Program-made: the position numbers and the translations under genes
Shown here: positions 1 to 9,103 of the stretch, piece by piece
How the letters are laid out: each line of letters starts with the position of its first letter
How positions within the stretch are numbered: the stretch's first letter is position 1
The notes under the pieces: model-generated
What the model saw: only the letters and a program-made list of their open reading frames with translations
Told to the model about the DNA's origin: nothing
The model's database searches: none
Assembly (NCBI GenBank): GCA_002433075.1
Contig: DJHM01000055.1
Coordinates: 7,142-71,141 of the forward strand
Length of the DNA stretch: 64,000 bases
Reading direction: 5' to 3'
Source: Latescibacteria bacterium UBA6620
GTDB lineage: Bacteria > Latescibacterota > UBA2968

Positions 1-666
1 ATCGCGGACCGTCTGCGGGCCGGCGCGTACAGCCGCCCCGTTTCCTACGTGCACCATTTCATTCGGCAGTTTCCCGACGGAGATCTGATGGAATACGTCA
101 GCTATCCTACCGAGGCGAGGGTCAACGGGGGCGGGGAACTCATGAACCTCGGGAGTCATCCTGTTGATTTACTTTACTACGCGATGGGAATGCCGAAACG
201 GGTCTATGCGAACTTCGAAACGGCCTACTGGGCCGATTTCTACGACCAGTTCGGCACGGAGGATGTCGCAACGATGTTGTGGGATTATGACGGCCTGACG
301 GGCCACATCGTCACCGGCCGAAACCGCGTGGCCCCGGACGATGTCAGCGGGTCTTCGAACAGCATCGATGTCTGGTGCGAAGGCTATCACGTTCACGCGA
401 CACCGGAAAGACTGCTCGAAAACGGGGATGTGGTTATTGAGAAGGACCTGGACAACGGAGAGGCGAGTGTCGATCACTTCATCGACTGCCTCGAGCAGGA
501 CAAAACGCCCATTTCGGGTGTAGAAGATGGACTGGCCGTGGCTGAGATCGTCACTGCAGGCTATCAGTCGGCAGAGCAAGGACAGTTCATCGATTTGCCC
601 CTGAAGGACGACCGTCACCCCATGCTGGCGGACGACGAGCAGATCATCGAAGGGTATCTCGACTGA
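1..666 (+). CDS. Gfo/Idh/MocA family oxidoreductase, C-terminal part
   Basis: The frame is already open at base 1, so the N-terminal Rossmann domain lies outside the window. What remains (about 221 residues) is the C-terminal substrate-binding alpha/beta domain: it contains GELMNLGSHPVDLLYYAMG, the conserved GxHxxDLxxY-type segment of these NAD(P)-dependent sugar dehydrogenases, and ends with the usual FIDLPL-type tail. The family oxidises or reduces sugars, inositols and related polyols in the cytoplasm; the substrate cannot be read from sequence. A second paralogue starts 33 bases downstream on the same strand, so the two are probably co-transcribed. The first in-frame GTG (49) is not a plausible true start, because homologous sequence continues upstream of it. 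Confidence 0.85.
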   Translation: MADRLRAGAYSRPVSYVHHFIRQFPDGDLMEYVSYPTEARVNGGGELMNLGSHPVDLLYYAMGMPKRVYANFETAYWADFYDQFGTEDVATMLWDYDGLTGHIVTGRNRVAPDDVSGSSNSIDVWCEGYHVHATPERLLENGDVVIEKDLDNGEASVDHFIDCLEQDKTPISGVEDGLAVAEIVTAGYQSAEQGQFIDLPLKDDRHPMLADDEQIIEGYLD

Positions 667-699
667 AGCTCGACGTCACCGGAAACAGAAAGGCGAAGA

Positions 700-1752
700 A
701 TGTCCAGATACAGATCCGTCATCATAGGTCTTTCCGGAATCGGCGCGAATCGCCCTCCTGAGCCGGAGGGATTGCCCATCTATGGCGCAGTCGCTCGTTC
801 CCATACGTCAGCCTACCACCGTTGCCCCGATACGGAGCTCGTTGCGGTCTGCGATCTCGATGACGAGCGGAGGAATGACTGCCTCGAACGATGGAAGGAT
901 GTATGGCCCGACTTGAAGGGCTACACCGACTACCGAGAGATGTTCGATGTCGAGAAACCCGATATCGTGAGTGTGGCGACGAGCGATCATCTCCACGCAG
1001 ATATGGTCGTCGAAGCCGCGGAACGGAAGATTCCGATGATCGTGTGCGAGAAACCGATCGCGACCACCCTCGACGACGCCGACCGGATGATCGCGGCGGC
1101 GGAAGCGAACGGCGTTCTACTCAGCGTCGAACATTCGCGCCGCTGGCATCCCTCGTTCCTGCAGGCACGGGAACTGATACGCGGTGGAGAATTGGGGGAA
1201 GCGAGGACGGTGACGACGGAGATGTTCAGTCAGCGGGCGATGCTGTTTCGAAACGGCACCCACGCGATCGACATGATGATCTTCCTGGCTCAGGGAGATC
1301 CTGCGTGGGTGACGGCCCAACTCGAGGACGGGTTCGAGCACTTCACGGAATACAAGAGCGATGGGGGGCACGATCCGACAACGGATCCCTACGTGTCTGC
1401 TTACGTACGGTTCGCGAACGACGTCCGGGGGTTTGTCAACTTCATGAAAGTGGACCTGCCAGGTTCGCAGTGGACCGTCACCTGTGACGGAGGGCGGATC
1501 GAGGTCTCGGACCGTGAATTGAAGGTCGTTACAGGCGGGTCGTACCGGGAGTGGTCCGAGACGCCCTACCCGGTGGACCAGTACGTGCACCAGCACTTTG
1601 GTGGATTCGTTCCCGAAATCATCCACGTGCACGAAAACGGCGGAGGACTGGTTTCGCCAGCCACGGAGGCGAGGAAGACGCTTGAACTCATGCTCGGAAT
1701 GTTGAAGTCTCACGAGCTTGGAAACTCGCGCGTGGACTTTCCGTTGTCCTGA
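700..1752 (+). CDS. Gfo/Idh/MocA family oxidoreductase
   Basis: This is a 350-residue NAD(P)-dependent oxidoreductase of usual family length. The N-terminal Rossmann fold is visible (SVIIGLSGIGANRPP, then a short ribose-binding Asp in AVCDLDDERR), followed by the family EKP motif in VCEKPIATT near residue 117 and a GTHAIDMMIFL segment in the C-terminal domain. A purine-rich GAAAGGCGAAG just upstream supports the ATG at 700. The loop after the first glycines has an insertion (about residues 14-26) that widens the cofactor-binding turn compared with the classical GxGxxG. It follows another family member by 33 bases and meets the opposite-strand hydrolase tail to tail. The substrate is unknown; a sugar or inositol is likely from the family. 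Confidence 0.88.
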   Translation: MSRYRSVIIGLSGIGANRPPEPEGLPIYGAVARSHTSAYHRCPDTELVAVCDLDDERRNDCLERWKDVWPDLKGYTDYREMFDVEKPDIVSVATSDHLHADMVVEAAERKIPMIVCEKPIATTLDDADRMIAAAEANGVLLSVEHSRRWHPSFLQARELIRGGELGEARTVTTEMFSQRAMLFRNGTHAIDMMIFLAQGDPAWVTAQLEDGFEHFTEYKSDGGHDPTTDPYVSAYVRFANDVRGFVNFMKVDLPGSQWTVTCDGGRIEVSDRELKVVTGGSYREWSETPYPVDQYVHQHFGGFVPEIIHVHENGGGLVSPATEARKTLELMLGMLKSHELGNSRVDFPLS

Positions 1753-1762
1753 ATCCGAACGA

Positions 1763-2497
1763 TTACCCGAGGATCTGGGCGCTGTCGATCGTCGGACACC
1801 AGAATTTCTCGATGAACGAAACGACGAGGCGCGTGCCTTCGTCGTGTGCGACATAAGGTGAACGGGCGGGGTTATACATGGTGTCGGTCAGGTCGCGGAT
1901 CAGGGCGACTCGGACTCCCCACTTGACCATGGCTTTAATGCCGAAGGTTCGATGCAGTACGCACATGTTGGTGTGGACACCCATGATCAACATTCGCTCG
2001 ATGCCGCGATCCGCGTAGACGCTGTAAATCTCCTCCCCATTATCCGATATGACATCTCGGTTGTCGTCGATGTCGATAGAAGGGTGTTGCTGCGTCCAGG
2101 CTTTATGGGCATCCTCTCCGCCAGTGTCCGAACCGCCGTCAGAATCGTCGATCGGAAGGGGAGGATCTTCCCGGTCGGCGGGAGCGGGAGGTGAAGATGG
2201 CGCGGTGTCGACCACACGCTTCCGCGCCTGAGTGTCAGCGTAGAAGTCGATCGTGTTCGACGGCGCGTGAACGATGAGGCCACCCCCGTCACGAACGGCT
2301 TTCGTAACGTCGTTCATCCGGTCAACCATCGCGTCCAATCGTTCGACGGCCCCCCTGCACCAATGACTGTTCCAGACGTCGCACAGCAGGAGGGCTGTCT
2401 TTTCGGGAGACCAGGATTCGCGGATTTCTTCGATCGGCCAGACGGCGTGACCGTTTTCGTCTGACTCGAGGTTTTGGCTTCTGAGTAAGAGCTCCAT
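1763..2497 (-). CDS. Isochorismatase-like cysteine hydrolase
   Basis: The 244-residue protein has the isochorismatase-type alpha/beta hydrolase fold. The N-terminal catalytic Asp lies in TALLLCDVWNSHW (about residue 39) and the nucleophilic Cys in LIMGVHTNMCVLHRTFGI (about residue 178), with the usual cis-peptide-like GVHTN turn before it. An insertion of about 45 acidic and Pro-rich residues (about 95-140) separates the two halves and lengthens the protein relative to typical nicotinamidase or isochorismatase relatives (about 180-210). GAGG six bases before the ATG supports the start. It is divergently arranged with the zinc dehydrogenase at 2578, and the 80-base interval probably holds both promoters. 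Family members hydrolyse amides or vinyl ethers; the substrate is not determinable. Confidence 0.82.
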   Translation of the reverse strand: MELLLRSQNLESDENGHAVWPIEEIRESWSPEKTALLLCDVWNSHWCRGAVERLDAMVDRMNDVTKAVRDGGGLIVHAPSNTIDFYADTQARKRVVDTAPSSPPAPADREDPPLPIDDSDGGSDTGGEDAHKAWTQQHPSIDIDDNRDVISDNGEEIYSVYADRGIERMLIMGVHTNMCVLHRTFGIKAMVKWGVRVALIRDLTDTMYNPARSPYVAHDEGTRLVVSFIEKFWCPTIDSAQILG

Positions 2498-2577
2498 GGG
2501 GTCCTCAGGCAGTTGGTTAAGCAGTCGGGGCGTGATCTTCAGACTGGGTTAACAGGTTTCCACTACAGAGGGTGCTA

Positions 2578-3600
2578 ATGAAGAAAGCAGTTATTACGGG
2601 AGAACGCCAGAGTGGTGTCGTCGATGCGCCTGATCCTGTGGCGCGCGAGAATTGGGTGGTCCTCAAGGTTCACGCGTCTCCGATGTGCACCGAGTATAAA
2701 GGATTCATGGCCGGGCGGCCGTCCGTGTCACTCGGGCACGAAGCAGCGGGGGAGGTCGTGGAGGTCGCTCAGCCGGGTCGAGTGGCGGTGGGGGACCGGG
2801 TCGTGGCTATGCCCCAGTACCCGTGTGGAACCTGCGCCCTATGTGTGTCCGGGGAATACATCCATTGCCAGGAGTCGGTGAATTTCTCTGAGTTCACGGG
2901 CGAGGGAGAGGGGCGCGCGACCATGGCGCAGATGATGCTTAAACCAGACTGGATTCTGCCGCCCATCCCGGACGACATCTCATACGACCACGCCTCGATG
3001 GCTTGTTGTGGACTGGGCCCGACGTTCGGGGCGCAGGAAAGGATGGATGTCCACCCGGGCGAGATCTTGATGATCACAGGGCTGGGTCCGGTCGGCCTGG
3101 GAGGGGTGGTTAACGGATCGGATCGAAATGCCCGCGTGATTGCCGTTGACACCAACGAGTGGCGACGGAAGAAAGCGCTCGATCTCGGTGCTGAGGTGGC
3201 TTTTTCTCCCGATCAGGCACTCGAGGGGATTCGGGATCTGACGAGTGGATTGGGAGTGGATGCGGCGGTCGATTGTTCCGGTGCTCCCGCGGCCCATCGG
3301 CTCGGAATTGACGGCGTCAGAAGGAGGGGACGCGTTGCGTTTGTAGGGGAGTGCAGCGAGGATACCGTGATACGAATCAGCCCGGACATGATTCGAAAGG
3401 GAATCACCCTTCACGGTTCCTGGCACTACAACCTGAGCCTTTTCCCCCGGCTGATGGGCGCGGTGCGGCGAAACCCGGACAAGCTCGAAACGCTGATCAG
3501 CCACCGGTTCGACATGGCGAATGTCCAGGATGCGTTCGAACTCCAGACGTCCGGCGAATGTGCGAAAGTTCTCCTGCGCCCGTGGGGACTCGATGCCTGA
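2578..3600 (+). CDS. Zinc-dependent medium-chain alcohol dehydrogenase
   Basis: This is a 340-residue MDR-superfamily dehydrogenase. The catalytic zinc site is marked by Cys in SPMCTEYKG and the GHEAAGEV motif; the structural zinc loop has the four cysteines of CGTCALCVSGEYIHC (about residues 98-112). The NAD-binding fold has MITGLGPVGLGGV followed by an acidic ribose-binding Asp in VIAVDTNE. I chose the ATG at 2578 because GAGGG precedes it by six bases; a GTG two codons upstream is also in frame. Members oxidise alcohols or polyols such as sorbitol or threonine using NAD. Surrounding Gfo/Idh/MocA genes suggest polyol or sugar oxidation, but that is inference. Confidence 0.88.
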   Translation: MKKAVITGERQSGVVDAPDPVARENWVVLKVHASPMCTEYKGFMAGRPSVSLGHEAAGEVVEVAQPGRVAVGDRVVAMPQYPCGTCALCVSGEYIHCQESVNFSEFTGEGEGRATMAQMMLKPDWILPPIPDDISYDHASMACCGLGPTFGAQERMDVHPGEILMITGLGPVGLGGVVNGSDRNARVIAVDTNEWRRKKALDLGAEVAFSPDQALEGIRDLTSGLGVDAAVDCSGAPAAHRLGIDGVRRRGRVAFVGECSEDTVIRISPDMIRKGITLHGSWHYNLSLFPRLMGAVRRNPDKLETLISHRFDMANVQDAFELQTSGECAKVLLRPWGLDA

Positions 3601-3681
3601 GGTGCGAGGTTGAGAAGGCCAAATCTCACATTTCCCGCAGAACACATGTCGTGGATTTCCTGGAATCCAAGGCTTGATTGG

Positions 3682-3704
3682 TCACCCTGAGCGAAGTCGA
3701 AGGG
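3682..3704. repeat. Short dispersed-type motif in convergent intergenic gap
   Basis: The roughly 210-base gap between the dehydrogenase and the convergent peptidase holds TCACCCTGAGCGAAGTCGAA followed by GGG. From memory, near-identical motifs are scattered through many unrelated bacterial genomes. Only its ends (CCCT/AGGG) are complementary, so it is not a strong hairpin. I see no gene in the rest of the gap. Confidence 0.35.
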
Positions 3705-3813
3705 CTACCATCTCGCCCAACACCACCACGGTCCCGCCTCCACTCGCCAACGAGCTCCGCCAGACGTGCTCAGAGTGGCAGTGTGTTTAAGTGACTAGAA
3801 GCAGAACCCGCAG

Positions 3814-4885
3814 TCAGGTACGGAGCCCAAGACGATCCAGGACCTGGTCGATCGGCAGCGCCTCTCTCGTATTTCCATCCCTTCCCACGACACGTGTCGC
3901 TTTGAACATCGAATTCAGGATTGCTTCCTCCGTGGCGTCGGCCACAGCGGGAAACACGATATCGATGAGGCCCCGGTTCTGGCGGAAGGCATCACGAAGG
4001 CCTGGTTTATCTTCGTTGCGGTAGGTTTTCGAAAAACCGATGACGTAATCGCCACTCCCGTGGCCTCCGCGCGATCCTGTGCAGGCGAGACCGAACGTTG
4101 CGCGACGGGCAGCGCGCTGCAACAGGTGGCCGGATAGCGGCAGGTCCGTGGCGACGATCATCGTGATGGAAGATCCATCCGCCGCATCCTCTTGCTCGGG
4201 GGAGAGATCGGGCATCTGGATTCCGTCGATCGTGAGGAGCCCTCCGAAATTCGATTGGACCAGGACTCCGACCGTTCCGGCTTCACCCTCAACGTCTATC
4301 ATTCGGGAAGACCTGCCGATTCCGCCCTTCCGCCCCAGACAACTCATGCCCAGGCCGCCCCCGACGGCACCCTCGGTCACGACGCCGTCCTTCGCGGATC
4401 GAATGGCCTCGACCGCGTGTTCCGGGCGCACGTGAAGACCGCCGATATCGTTCAGGAAGGCATCGGAAGTCTCGCCCACCACGGGGTTGAACCACGGTAC
4501 GTAGCCCTCCTTCGCGAACACTTGGTCGACCACGTAACGGACGATCCCTTCGTAGACTGTGCCGACACTGAGCGTGTTCGTCAGACAGATGGGTGCTCTC
4601 GATGCGTGCGTACTCGTCGATACACGATAGGCCCGCAGTCGTTCCGGATCCGTTCCACGTAAACTGGGAGGATTCGACGGGATGACTCCACCAGTCGTCC
4701 CACGGTGGAAGGATCGCGGTGACGCCCGTTCGCACCGGCCCCTTACCGATCTCCAGGGCGCCTTCCCCTTCATTCAGGGTGACATGCCCGATTCGGACGC
4801 CGGCGAGATCGGTGATCGCGTTTTCCCGACCGACGGGCAGATCGCCGGTCTCGATTTCGTACTCACGTGCGCGGTTACGTGACAC
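3814..4885 (-). pseudogene. P1 family (DmpA-type) peptidase, frameshifted
   Basis: Two overlapping frames together encode one P1/S58 aminopeptidase-like protein. The first (GTG at 4885, preceded by GGAGG) gives the family N-terminus ITDLAGVRIGHVTL and runs to DEYARIES; the second picks up with PICLTNTLSVGTVYEG and continues to the end at 3814. One extra base near 4594 explains the switch. The second part has the GGGLGMSCLGRKGGIG segment and the TVGVLVQSNFGG strand seen around the self-cleavage site of this family. Such enzymes are Ntn-hydrolase-fold D-aminopeptidases or peptidases. It is the last gene of the minus-strand transporter operon, 12 bases after the oxidoreductase. It could be an assembly error rather than a real lesion. 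Confidence 0.75.
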
Positions 4886-4897
4886 AGTGCCTCCGCA

Positions 4898-5923
4898 TTA
4901 CCAGTGGATGTCGATTGGACGGCACTTTTCGGCGCTCTCGATCGCGCCGAAGACCATGGCGAGGCTCTTGATGTTGTCGGAGCAGACCGTTTCGGGTGTT
5001 CGGCCAGTGAGGACACACTCCACGAAATCCTGGATCAACCCCTCGTGCCCTCCGATGCGGTCTGCGGTGTCTTCCGGCGAGACCTCGATCGGCGCGCCCT
5101 CAGAGCGAAATTCTCCCCGGGCGGTAATGGCTTCACCCTCGAACCTGTCCGCTCCGTCCCAGGTGATCGATCCGTCCTGGCCGATCATTCGCCAATCGCA
5201 CTCCCACGTCGTATTCAGCCCTTCCGAGCACCAGCTGCCGCGGTAAGTGTAGACGATCCCGCCCGTCATTTCGAAGACCGCCACGGCAGAAGCATCCCGG
5301 TCGTACCAGGATCCGGACGGGTTCCACTCCTTGCAGAAGACGGAAACCGGGTCCGCGCCTGTAATAAAGCGCGCCGCATCGAAGGTGTGAATGGCCATAT
5401 CCAACAACAGGACGTGCGGCATATGGTTGCGGAAGCCATCGAAATGAGCGCCGATATAGAAATCGCTGTTGACGGTCGTGAGAGGGCCGATCGATCCATT
5501 GTTCAGCGTTCGACGCAGACGGCGGATGTTCGGATCGTAACGCCGATTCTGGATGACGGCATAGGTCAGGCCAGTGGCCTCTGCCGCGTCGACGGCCTTT
5601 CTGGCGTCAGCCATGGAAGTTGCGAGCGGCTTCTCCCCGAGGACGTGACATCCGCTGGACAGTGCCTCGAGCGTAACGGCGGTGTGGGCGTCAGGGATCG
5701 TGCAGTCGAAGACCACGTCCGGCTGAGTCTGACGGAGAGCCTCGGTCAGGTCGGTCGACACAAGGGGCGTGCCGCCGTAATCGGCGGCTCTGGCTTGGGC
5801 CGCTGACTCGTCAAGGTCGACGAAGGCTAATAGATCCAGATCGGAGAGGGATCGACTGACTTCCGTCCAGCGACGGCTCATCCCCCCGCACCCGACCAGC
5901 AATCCTCGCAATCGGTCAGGCAA
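4898..5923 (-). CDS. Gfo/Idh/MocA family oxidoreductase
   Basis: A 341-residue NAD(P)-dependent sugar or polyol oxidoreductase: Rossmann motif GLLVGCGGMSRRW at the N-terminus, acidic AFVDLDES after strand 2, EKP in HVLGEKPLATS (about residue 98), and DMAIHTFDAARFI in the C-terminal domain. I use the TTG at 5923, which has GGGAGG six bases upstream and overlaps the end of the preceding ATPase gene by eight bases. Its position inside the ABC importer operon suggests it acts on the imported solute or its first metabolite. The only gene after it in the run is the P1 peptidase. Confidence 0.88.
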   Translation of the reverse strand: MPDRLRGLLVGCGGMSRRWTEVSRSLSDLDLLAFVDLDESAAQARAADYGGTPLVSTDLTEALRQTQPDVVFDCTIPDAHTAVTLEALSSGCHVLGEKPLATSMADARKAVDAAEATGLTYAVIQNRRYDPNIRRLRRTLNNGSIGPLTTVNSDFYIGAHFDGFRNHMPHVLLLDMAIHTFDAARFITGADPVSVFCKEWNPSGSWYDRDASAVAVFEMTGGIVYTYRGSWCSEGLNTTWECDWRMIGQDGSITWDGADRFEGEAITARGEFRSEGAPIEVSPEDTADRIGGHEGLIQDFVECVLTGRTPETVCSDNIKSLAMVFGAIESAEKCRPIDIHW

Positions 5924-6992
5924 GGTCGGCCTCCCGGTTTACGGGTTTTTGAATGTCCTCCGTCCAGATCACGAGGCGATCGGGATCTACGGAGGGATAG
6001 ATCGTGTCTCCCGGGGCGAAAGAGGAGGAAGTGGGCGCGGTGAGATGGACGGTGTGTCCGCCCCACTTGGCGAACAGGATCTGGCTATGGCCCAGAGACT
6101 CTGTGCCCACGATCGTGGTTGCGATGGTTCCCCCCGTGGGGGAGATGGCTTCGGGACGGATGCCCACACTTCGTGCGTCCCGGGGAATCACCGAGGGGAG
6201 GGCGCAGATCGGTTCGCCTCCACCGGTCGTCAGTTTTCCACTCGCGGTATGAAAGGGCAGAATGTTGATCCGGGGAGACCCTAGCTGACGCGCGACACGA
6301 GGAGAGTTGGGCCGTTGGTAGACGTCCTCCGGGGTTCCTGACTGGACGACGCGGCCCTCGTCAAGGACGAACAGTCGGTCGGCCATCGACAGAGCCTCCA
6401 CGTCATCGTGGGTGACGAAGAGCGTGGGGGTATCCAGGGTTCTCTGGAGTGCGACAATTTCCGTGCGAAGATCTTCCCGAAGCCGGGCATCTAGGTTAGT
6501 CAGAGGCTCGTCCATCAGAAAGATTCGGGGCCGGCGCACGATCGCCCTGCCAATCGCCACGCGCTGCATCTCTCCGCCCGAAAGATGTGAGGAGGGACGG
6601 TCCAGGAGATGGTCGATCTTCAGGAGGCCGGCTGTCGATCGAACTCGGTCCTCGATTTCGTCTCCATTCAGGCTACGTCCGGGTGCCTTGAGGGGGAATG
6701 CGAGGTTATCCCTGACAGTCCGGTTCGGGTAGAGGGAGAAGTTCTGGAAGACAACCGCTGTATCTCGTTCAGCCGGTGACATTTGTCGGGCGTCTTGACC
6801 TTCCATCAGAAGGGTGCCCGAGTCCGGGTGCTCCAGGCCGGCAATGACCCGTAGAAGGGTCGTTTTCCCCGCGCCTGTGGGTCCGATGACGACAACGAAC
6901 TCGCCAGGCTGAACATCGAGGGAGACCCCTGCGAGTGCGCGGGTGAGTCCGAAGTGCTTGACGACGTTCTGAAGGTCAACGATCGGTTTCAC
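5916..6992 (-). CDS. ABC transporter ATP-binding protein (MalK/UgpC-like), second ATPase
   Basis: An importer ATPase with Walker A GPTGAGKT, signature LSGGEMQRVAIGRA, Walker B IFLMDEP, the D-loop and the switch His in LFVTHDD, followed by a roughly 120-residue TOBE-type regulatory domain. The GTG at 6992 forms a GTGA overlap with the stop of the preceding ATPase gene and places the start directly before PIVDLQNVVKHFG; a longer frame from 7028 would add 12 residues lying over the upstream gene. It energises the two permeases encoded upstream. Carrying two separate ATPase genes is unusual for the sugar (CUT1) importers but is known for GlpS/GlpT-type glycerol transporters. Confidence 0.9.
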   Translation of the reverse strand: MKPIVDLQNVVKHFGLTRALAGVSLDVQPGEFVVVIGPTGAGKTTLLRVIAGLEHPDSGTLLMEGQDARQMSPAERDTAVVFQNFSLYPNRTVRDNLAFPLKAPGRSLNGDEIEDRVRSTAGLLKIDHLLDRPSSHLSGGEMQRVAIGRAIVRRPRIFLMDEPLTNLDARLREDLRTEIVALQRTLDTPTLFVTHDDVEALSMADRLFVLDEGRVVQSGTPEDVYQRPNSPRVARQLGSPRINILPFHTASGKLTTGGGEPICALPSVIPRDARSVGIRPEAISPTGGTIATTIVGTESLGHSQILFAKWGGHTVHLTAPTSSSFAPGDTIYPSVDPDRLVIWTEDIQKPVNREADLA

Positions 6993-8056
6993 GCCAGACG
7001 TCTTCCGGTTTTTGTGTCGAAGAGGCAAAGCCTCTCGTCCGGCAGGCGCACGTTCATCTGCCCGGATGTATGCGCGCGGTCGGACCTGACAAGAAAGGGG
7101 CCTGCAGGGGTGTCGAGGTGCAGAATGTAGTGGTCACCGCGATACTCAGACCTCTTGACCCGGCCTGTCAGGTGTGCGGCACTCTCTTCGAGCGGGGTCT
7201 CAACGCTGACGTGCTCGGGTCGGACGCCAAGTGTGATGTCCCGATCATTTTCGATTTCGATCTGAGGCATTGAGATACGACTTTCCTTCGTCGCAAAGAA
7301 GGCACGCTCCCCTTGGTCCTCCCAGCGCCCTTGGACAAGGTTCATGCCAGGGCTTCCCAGGAAGTCCGCGACGTAGAGGTCTGCCGGTTCGTCATAGACT
7401 TCGTGCGGGGATCCTTCCTGCACGATCACGCCGTCTCGCATGATGATGATGCGGTCGGCCAGTTGCATGGCTTCTTCCTGGTCGTGGGTGACGTAGACGG
7501 TGGTGACTTCGAGGTCGAGCTGTTGGGTTCGGAAGGTCTCTCTGAGGTCCGAGCGAAGCCCGGTGTCGATCGTTCCCAGGGGCTCGTCCATCAAGTAGAG
7601 TCGAGGGGTCCGTACCATGGCGCGGCCGAGTGCGATCCTTTGCTGATCGCCCCCTGAAAGCTGACTCGGAAACGAGTCGAGGAGATGCGCGATGCCCAGT
7701 CTCGTGACGACGTCGTTGATAGCGGCTTGACGGTTCTCGGCGTCCAGACCCACGTTTTGAAGCGGGAACTCGAGGTTGGCGAGGACGGTCATGTGGGGGT
7801 AGAGCGCGTAGAACTGAAAGACGAATCCAATGTCACGTTCCGAGGCAGGGGAGTGTGTGACTTCCTGGCCGTCAAGACGCACACACCCTGCCGTGGGGCT
7901 TTCGAGTCCGGCGATCATTCGGAGTGTCGTGGTTTTGCCGCATCCCGATGGTCCTAGCAGAACCAGCAGTTCGCCCGGGTCAGCCCCGAGGCTGACACCA
8001 CGAACAGCCTGGGTTCCGTCTGGAAAGGTTTTGGAAAGATCGACAAGCTCGAGCAT
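6989..8056 (-). CDS. ABC transporter ATP-binding protein (MalK/UgpC-like), first ATPase
   Basis: A 355-residue importer ATPase with Walker A GPSGCGKT, signature LSGGDQQRIALGRA, Walker B LYLMDEPLGTIDTG and the His switch in VYVTHDQEEAM; residues after about 235 form the TOBE/MalK-like regulatory region (GVRPEHVSVE). The replacement of the usual D-loop SNLDA by GTIDT is a small divergence from MalK. It starts seven bases after the small membrane protein and overlaps the next ATPase by four bases, so both subunits are probably made in equal amounts and form a heterodimer. That pairing is inferred from the GlpS/GlpT precedent. Confidence 0.9.
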   Translation of the reverse strand: MLELVDLSKTFPDGTQAVRGVSLGADPGELLVLLGPSGCGKTTTLRMIAGLESPTAGCVRLDGQEVTHSPASERDIGFVFQFYALYPHMTVLANLEFPLQNVGLDAENRQAAINDVVTRLGIAHLLDSFPSQLSGGDQQRIALGRAMVRTPRLYLMDEPLGTIDTGLRSDLRETFRTQQLDLEVTTVYVTHDQEEAMQLADRIIIMRDGVIVQEGSPHEVYDEPADLYVADFLGSPGMNLVQGRWEDQGERAFFATKESRISMPQIEIENDRDITLGVRPEHVSVETPLEESAAHLTGRVKRSEYRGDHYILHLDTPAGPFLVRSDRAHTSGQMNVRLPDERLCLFDTKTGRRLA

Positions 8057-8063
8057 TCGTACC

Positions 8064-8255
8064 TCAATCGAGCGGATCAGCTTCGTCCAGCCGGTGGCTG
8101 GTGAGGATGTGCAGAACCGTAGCAGCGGCCGTGAGGAAGAACCCGACCTTCAGTCCCCACGACCACCAGGGCTGAAGGATGATGGCGATCCCGACGAGTA
8201 GTCCGTTCTTCGCCAGGCTGTCGGTTCTCATGAGCCAAGAGGTCCGGCCGTTCAT
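8064..8255 (-). CDS. Small two-helix membrane protein in ABC operon
   Basis: A 63-residue protein with two hydrophobic stretches (about residues 17-30 and 34-50) and charged ends. Its ATG overlaps the stop of the upstream permease (ATGA), and the first ATPase follows by seven bases, so it is embedded in the importer operon. The position matches that of the small DUF2160-type membrane proteins found between permease and ATPase genes in GlpSTPQV-like glycerol importers, but it is shorter and I cannot confirm the family. A transporter accessory subunit is the likeliest role; this is inference from context. Confidence 0.65.
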   Translation of the reverse strand: MNGRTSWLMRTDSLAKNGLLVGIAIILQPWWSWGLKVGFFLTAAATVLHILTSHRLDEADPLD

Positions 8256-9103
8256 TGCTTTACCGTCCCGAACGTGACGCCTCGCAGAATATGGTTTCTC
8301 ACAAGGACGGTGAAGACGACGATCGGTGCCACGAAGACGAGCACCCCTGCCGTGATGCGTGGCCAGGGGATGCCCTGGATGTCACCCTGCAATCCGGCGA
8401 AATAGACAGGGACCGTAATGGCCCTGGCGTTGTTTAGGGTCATGGCAAAGCCGAATTCATTCCAGGCGCTGATCAGACAGAATACCGCGGTGACTGCCAT
8501 GCCGGTTCGGGCTTGGGGCAGGATAATGCGGGTGAAGGCTTGCCATCTTGAGTACCCGTCGACGAGCGCCGCTTCCTCGTAGGCTTTCGGAATCTCGTCG
8601 ATGAAGCCCTTCATCAGCCAGACCGCGAGCGAGAGGTTGAACCCAGTGTAGAGAAGGATGAGCCCGATGTGGGTGTTAGGGAGATCGAAGGTTCGGTACA
8701 TCACGAGTAAGGGTACGACGACCGCCAGTGGAGGCAGGAAGCGGGTCGAGAGGGTGAAGAACAGCCAATCTCGTGCGCCCGGAATGTCGAATCGGCTGAA
8801 CCCATAGGCACAGCTCGTTCCGAGTGCGACGGAGGCGATGGTGCTCAGCAGGCCGATAACGATGCTGTTCCAGAGGAAATGGAGGAACCCGTGGACCGAT
8901 CCGGAAATGGGTTCATTCAGATCGCGGTAACCCGCGGTCGTTGGATTGAAGGACGGAGGGGATGCCTCTACCGTTTGGGTGGGGAGGACCCGGAAGGATG
9001 GATCAATCACGTCCGTGCGAGTTTTGACGGAGGTGAGCAGAAGCCAGACGAGCGGGAGCGCTGCGATGAAGAAGTAACTGCCCAGGAAGAACCTTTTCAC
9101 CAT
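8252..9103 (-). CDS. ABC transporter permease, MalG/UgpE-like
   Basis: A 283-residue inner-membrane permease with six predicted helices, beginning MVKRFFLGSYFFIAALPL. The EAA loop that docks the ATPase is present as EEAALVDGYSRWQAFTRII followed by LP, characteristic of binding-protein-dependent sugar importers. The ATG at 9103 shares its base with the stop of the upstream permease (TGATG); a much longer frame begins at 9493 but that extension is antisense-like sequence inside the upstream gene. It forms the transmembrane pore together with the adjacent permease. Confidence 0.9.
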   Translation of the reverse strand: MVKRFFLGSYFFIAALPLVWLLLTSVKTRTDVIDPSFRVLPTQTVEASPPSFNPTTAGYRDLNEPISGSVHGFLHFLWNSIVIGLLSTIASVALGTSCAYGFSRFDIPGARDWLFFTLSTRFLPPLAVVVPLLVMYRTFDLPNTHIGLILLYTGFNLSLAVWLMKGFIDEIPKAYEEAALVDGYSRWQAFTRIILPQARTGMAVTAVFCLISAWNEFGFAMTLNNARAITVPVYFAGLQGDIQGIPWPRITAGVLVFVAPIVVFTVLVRNHILRGVTFGTVKQ

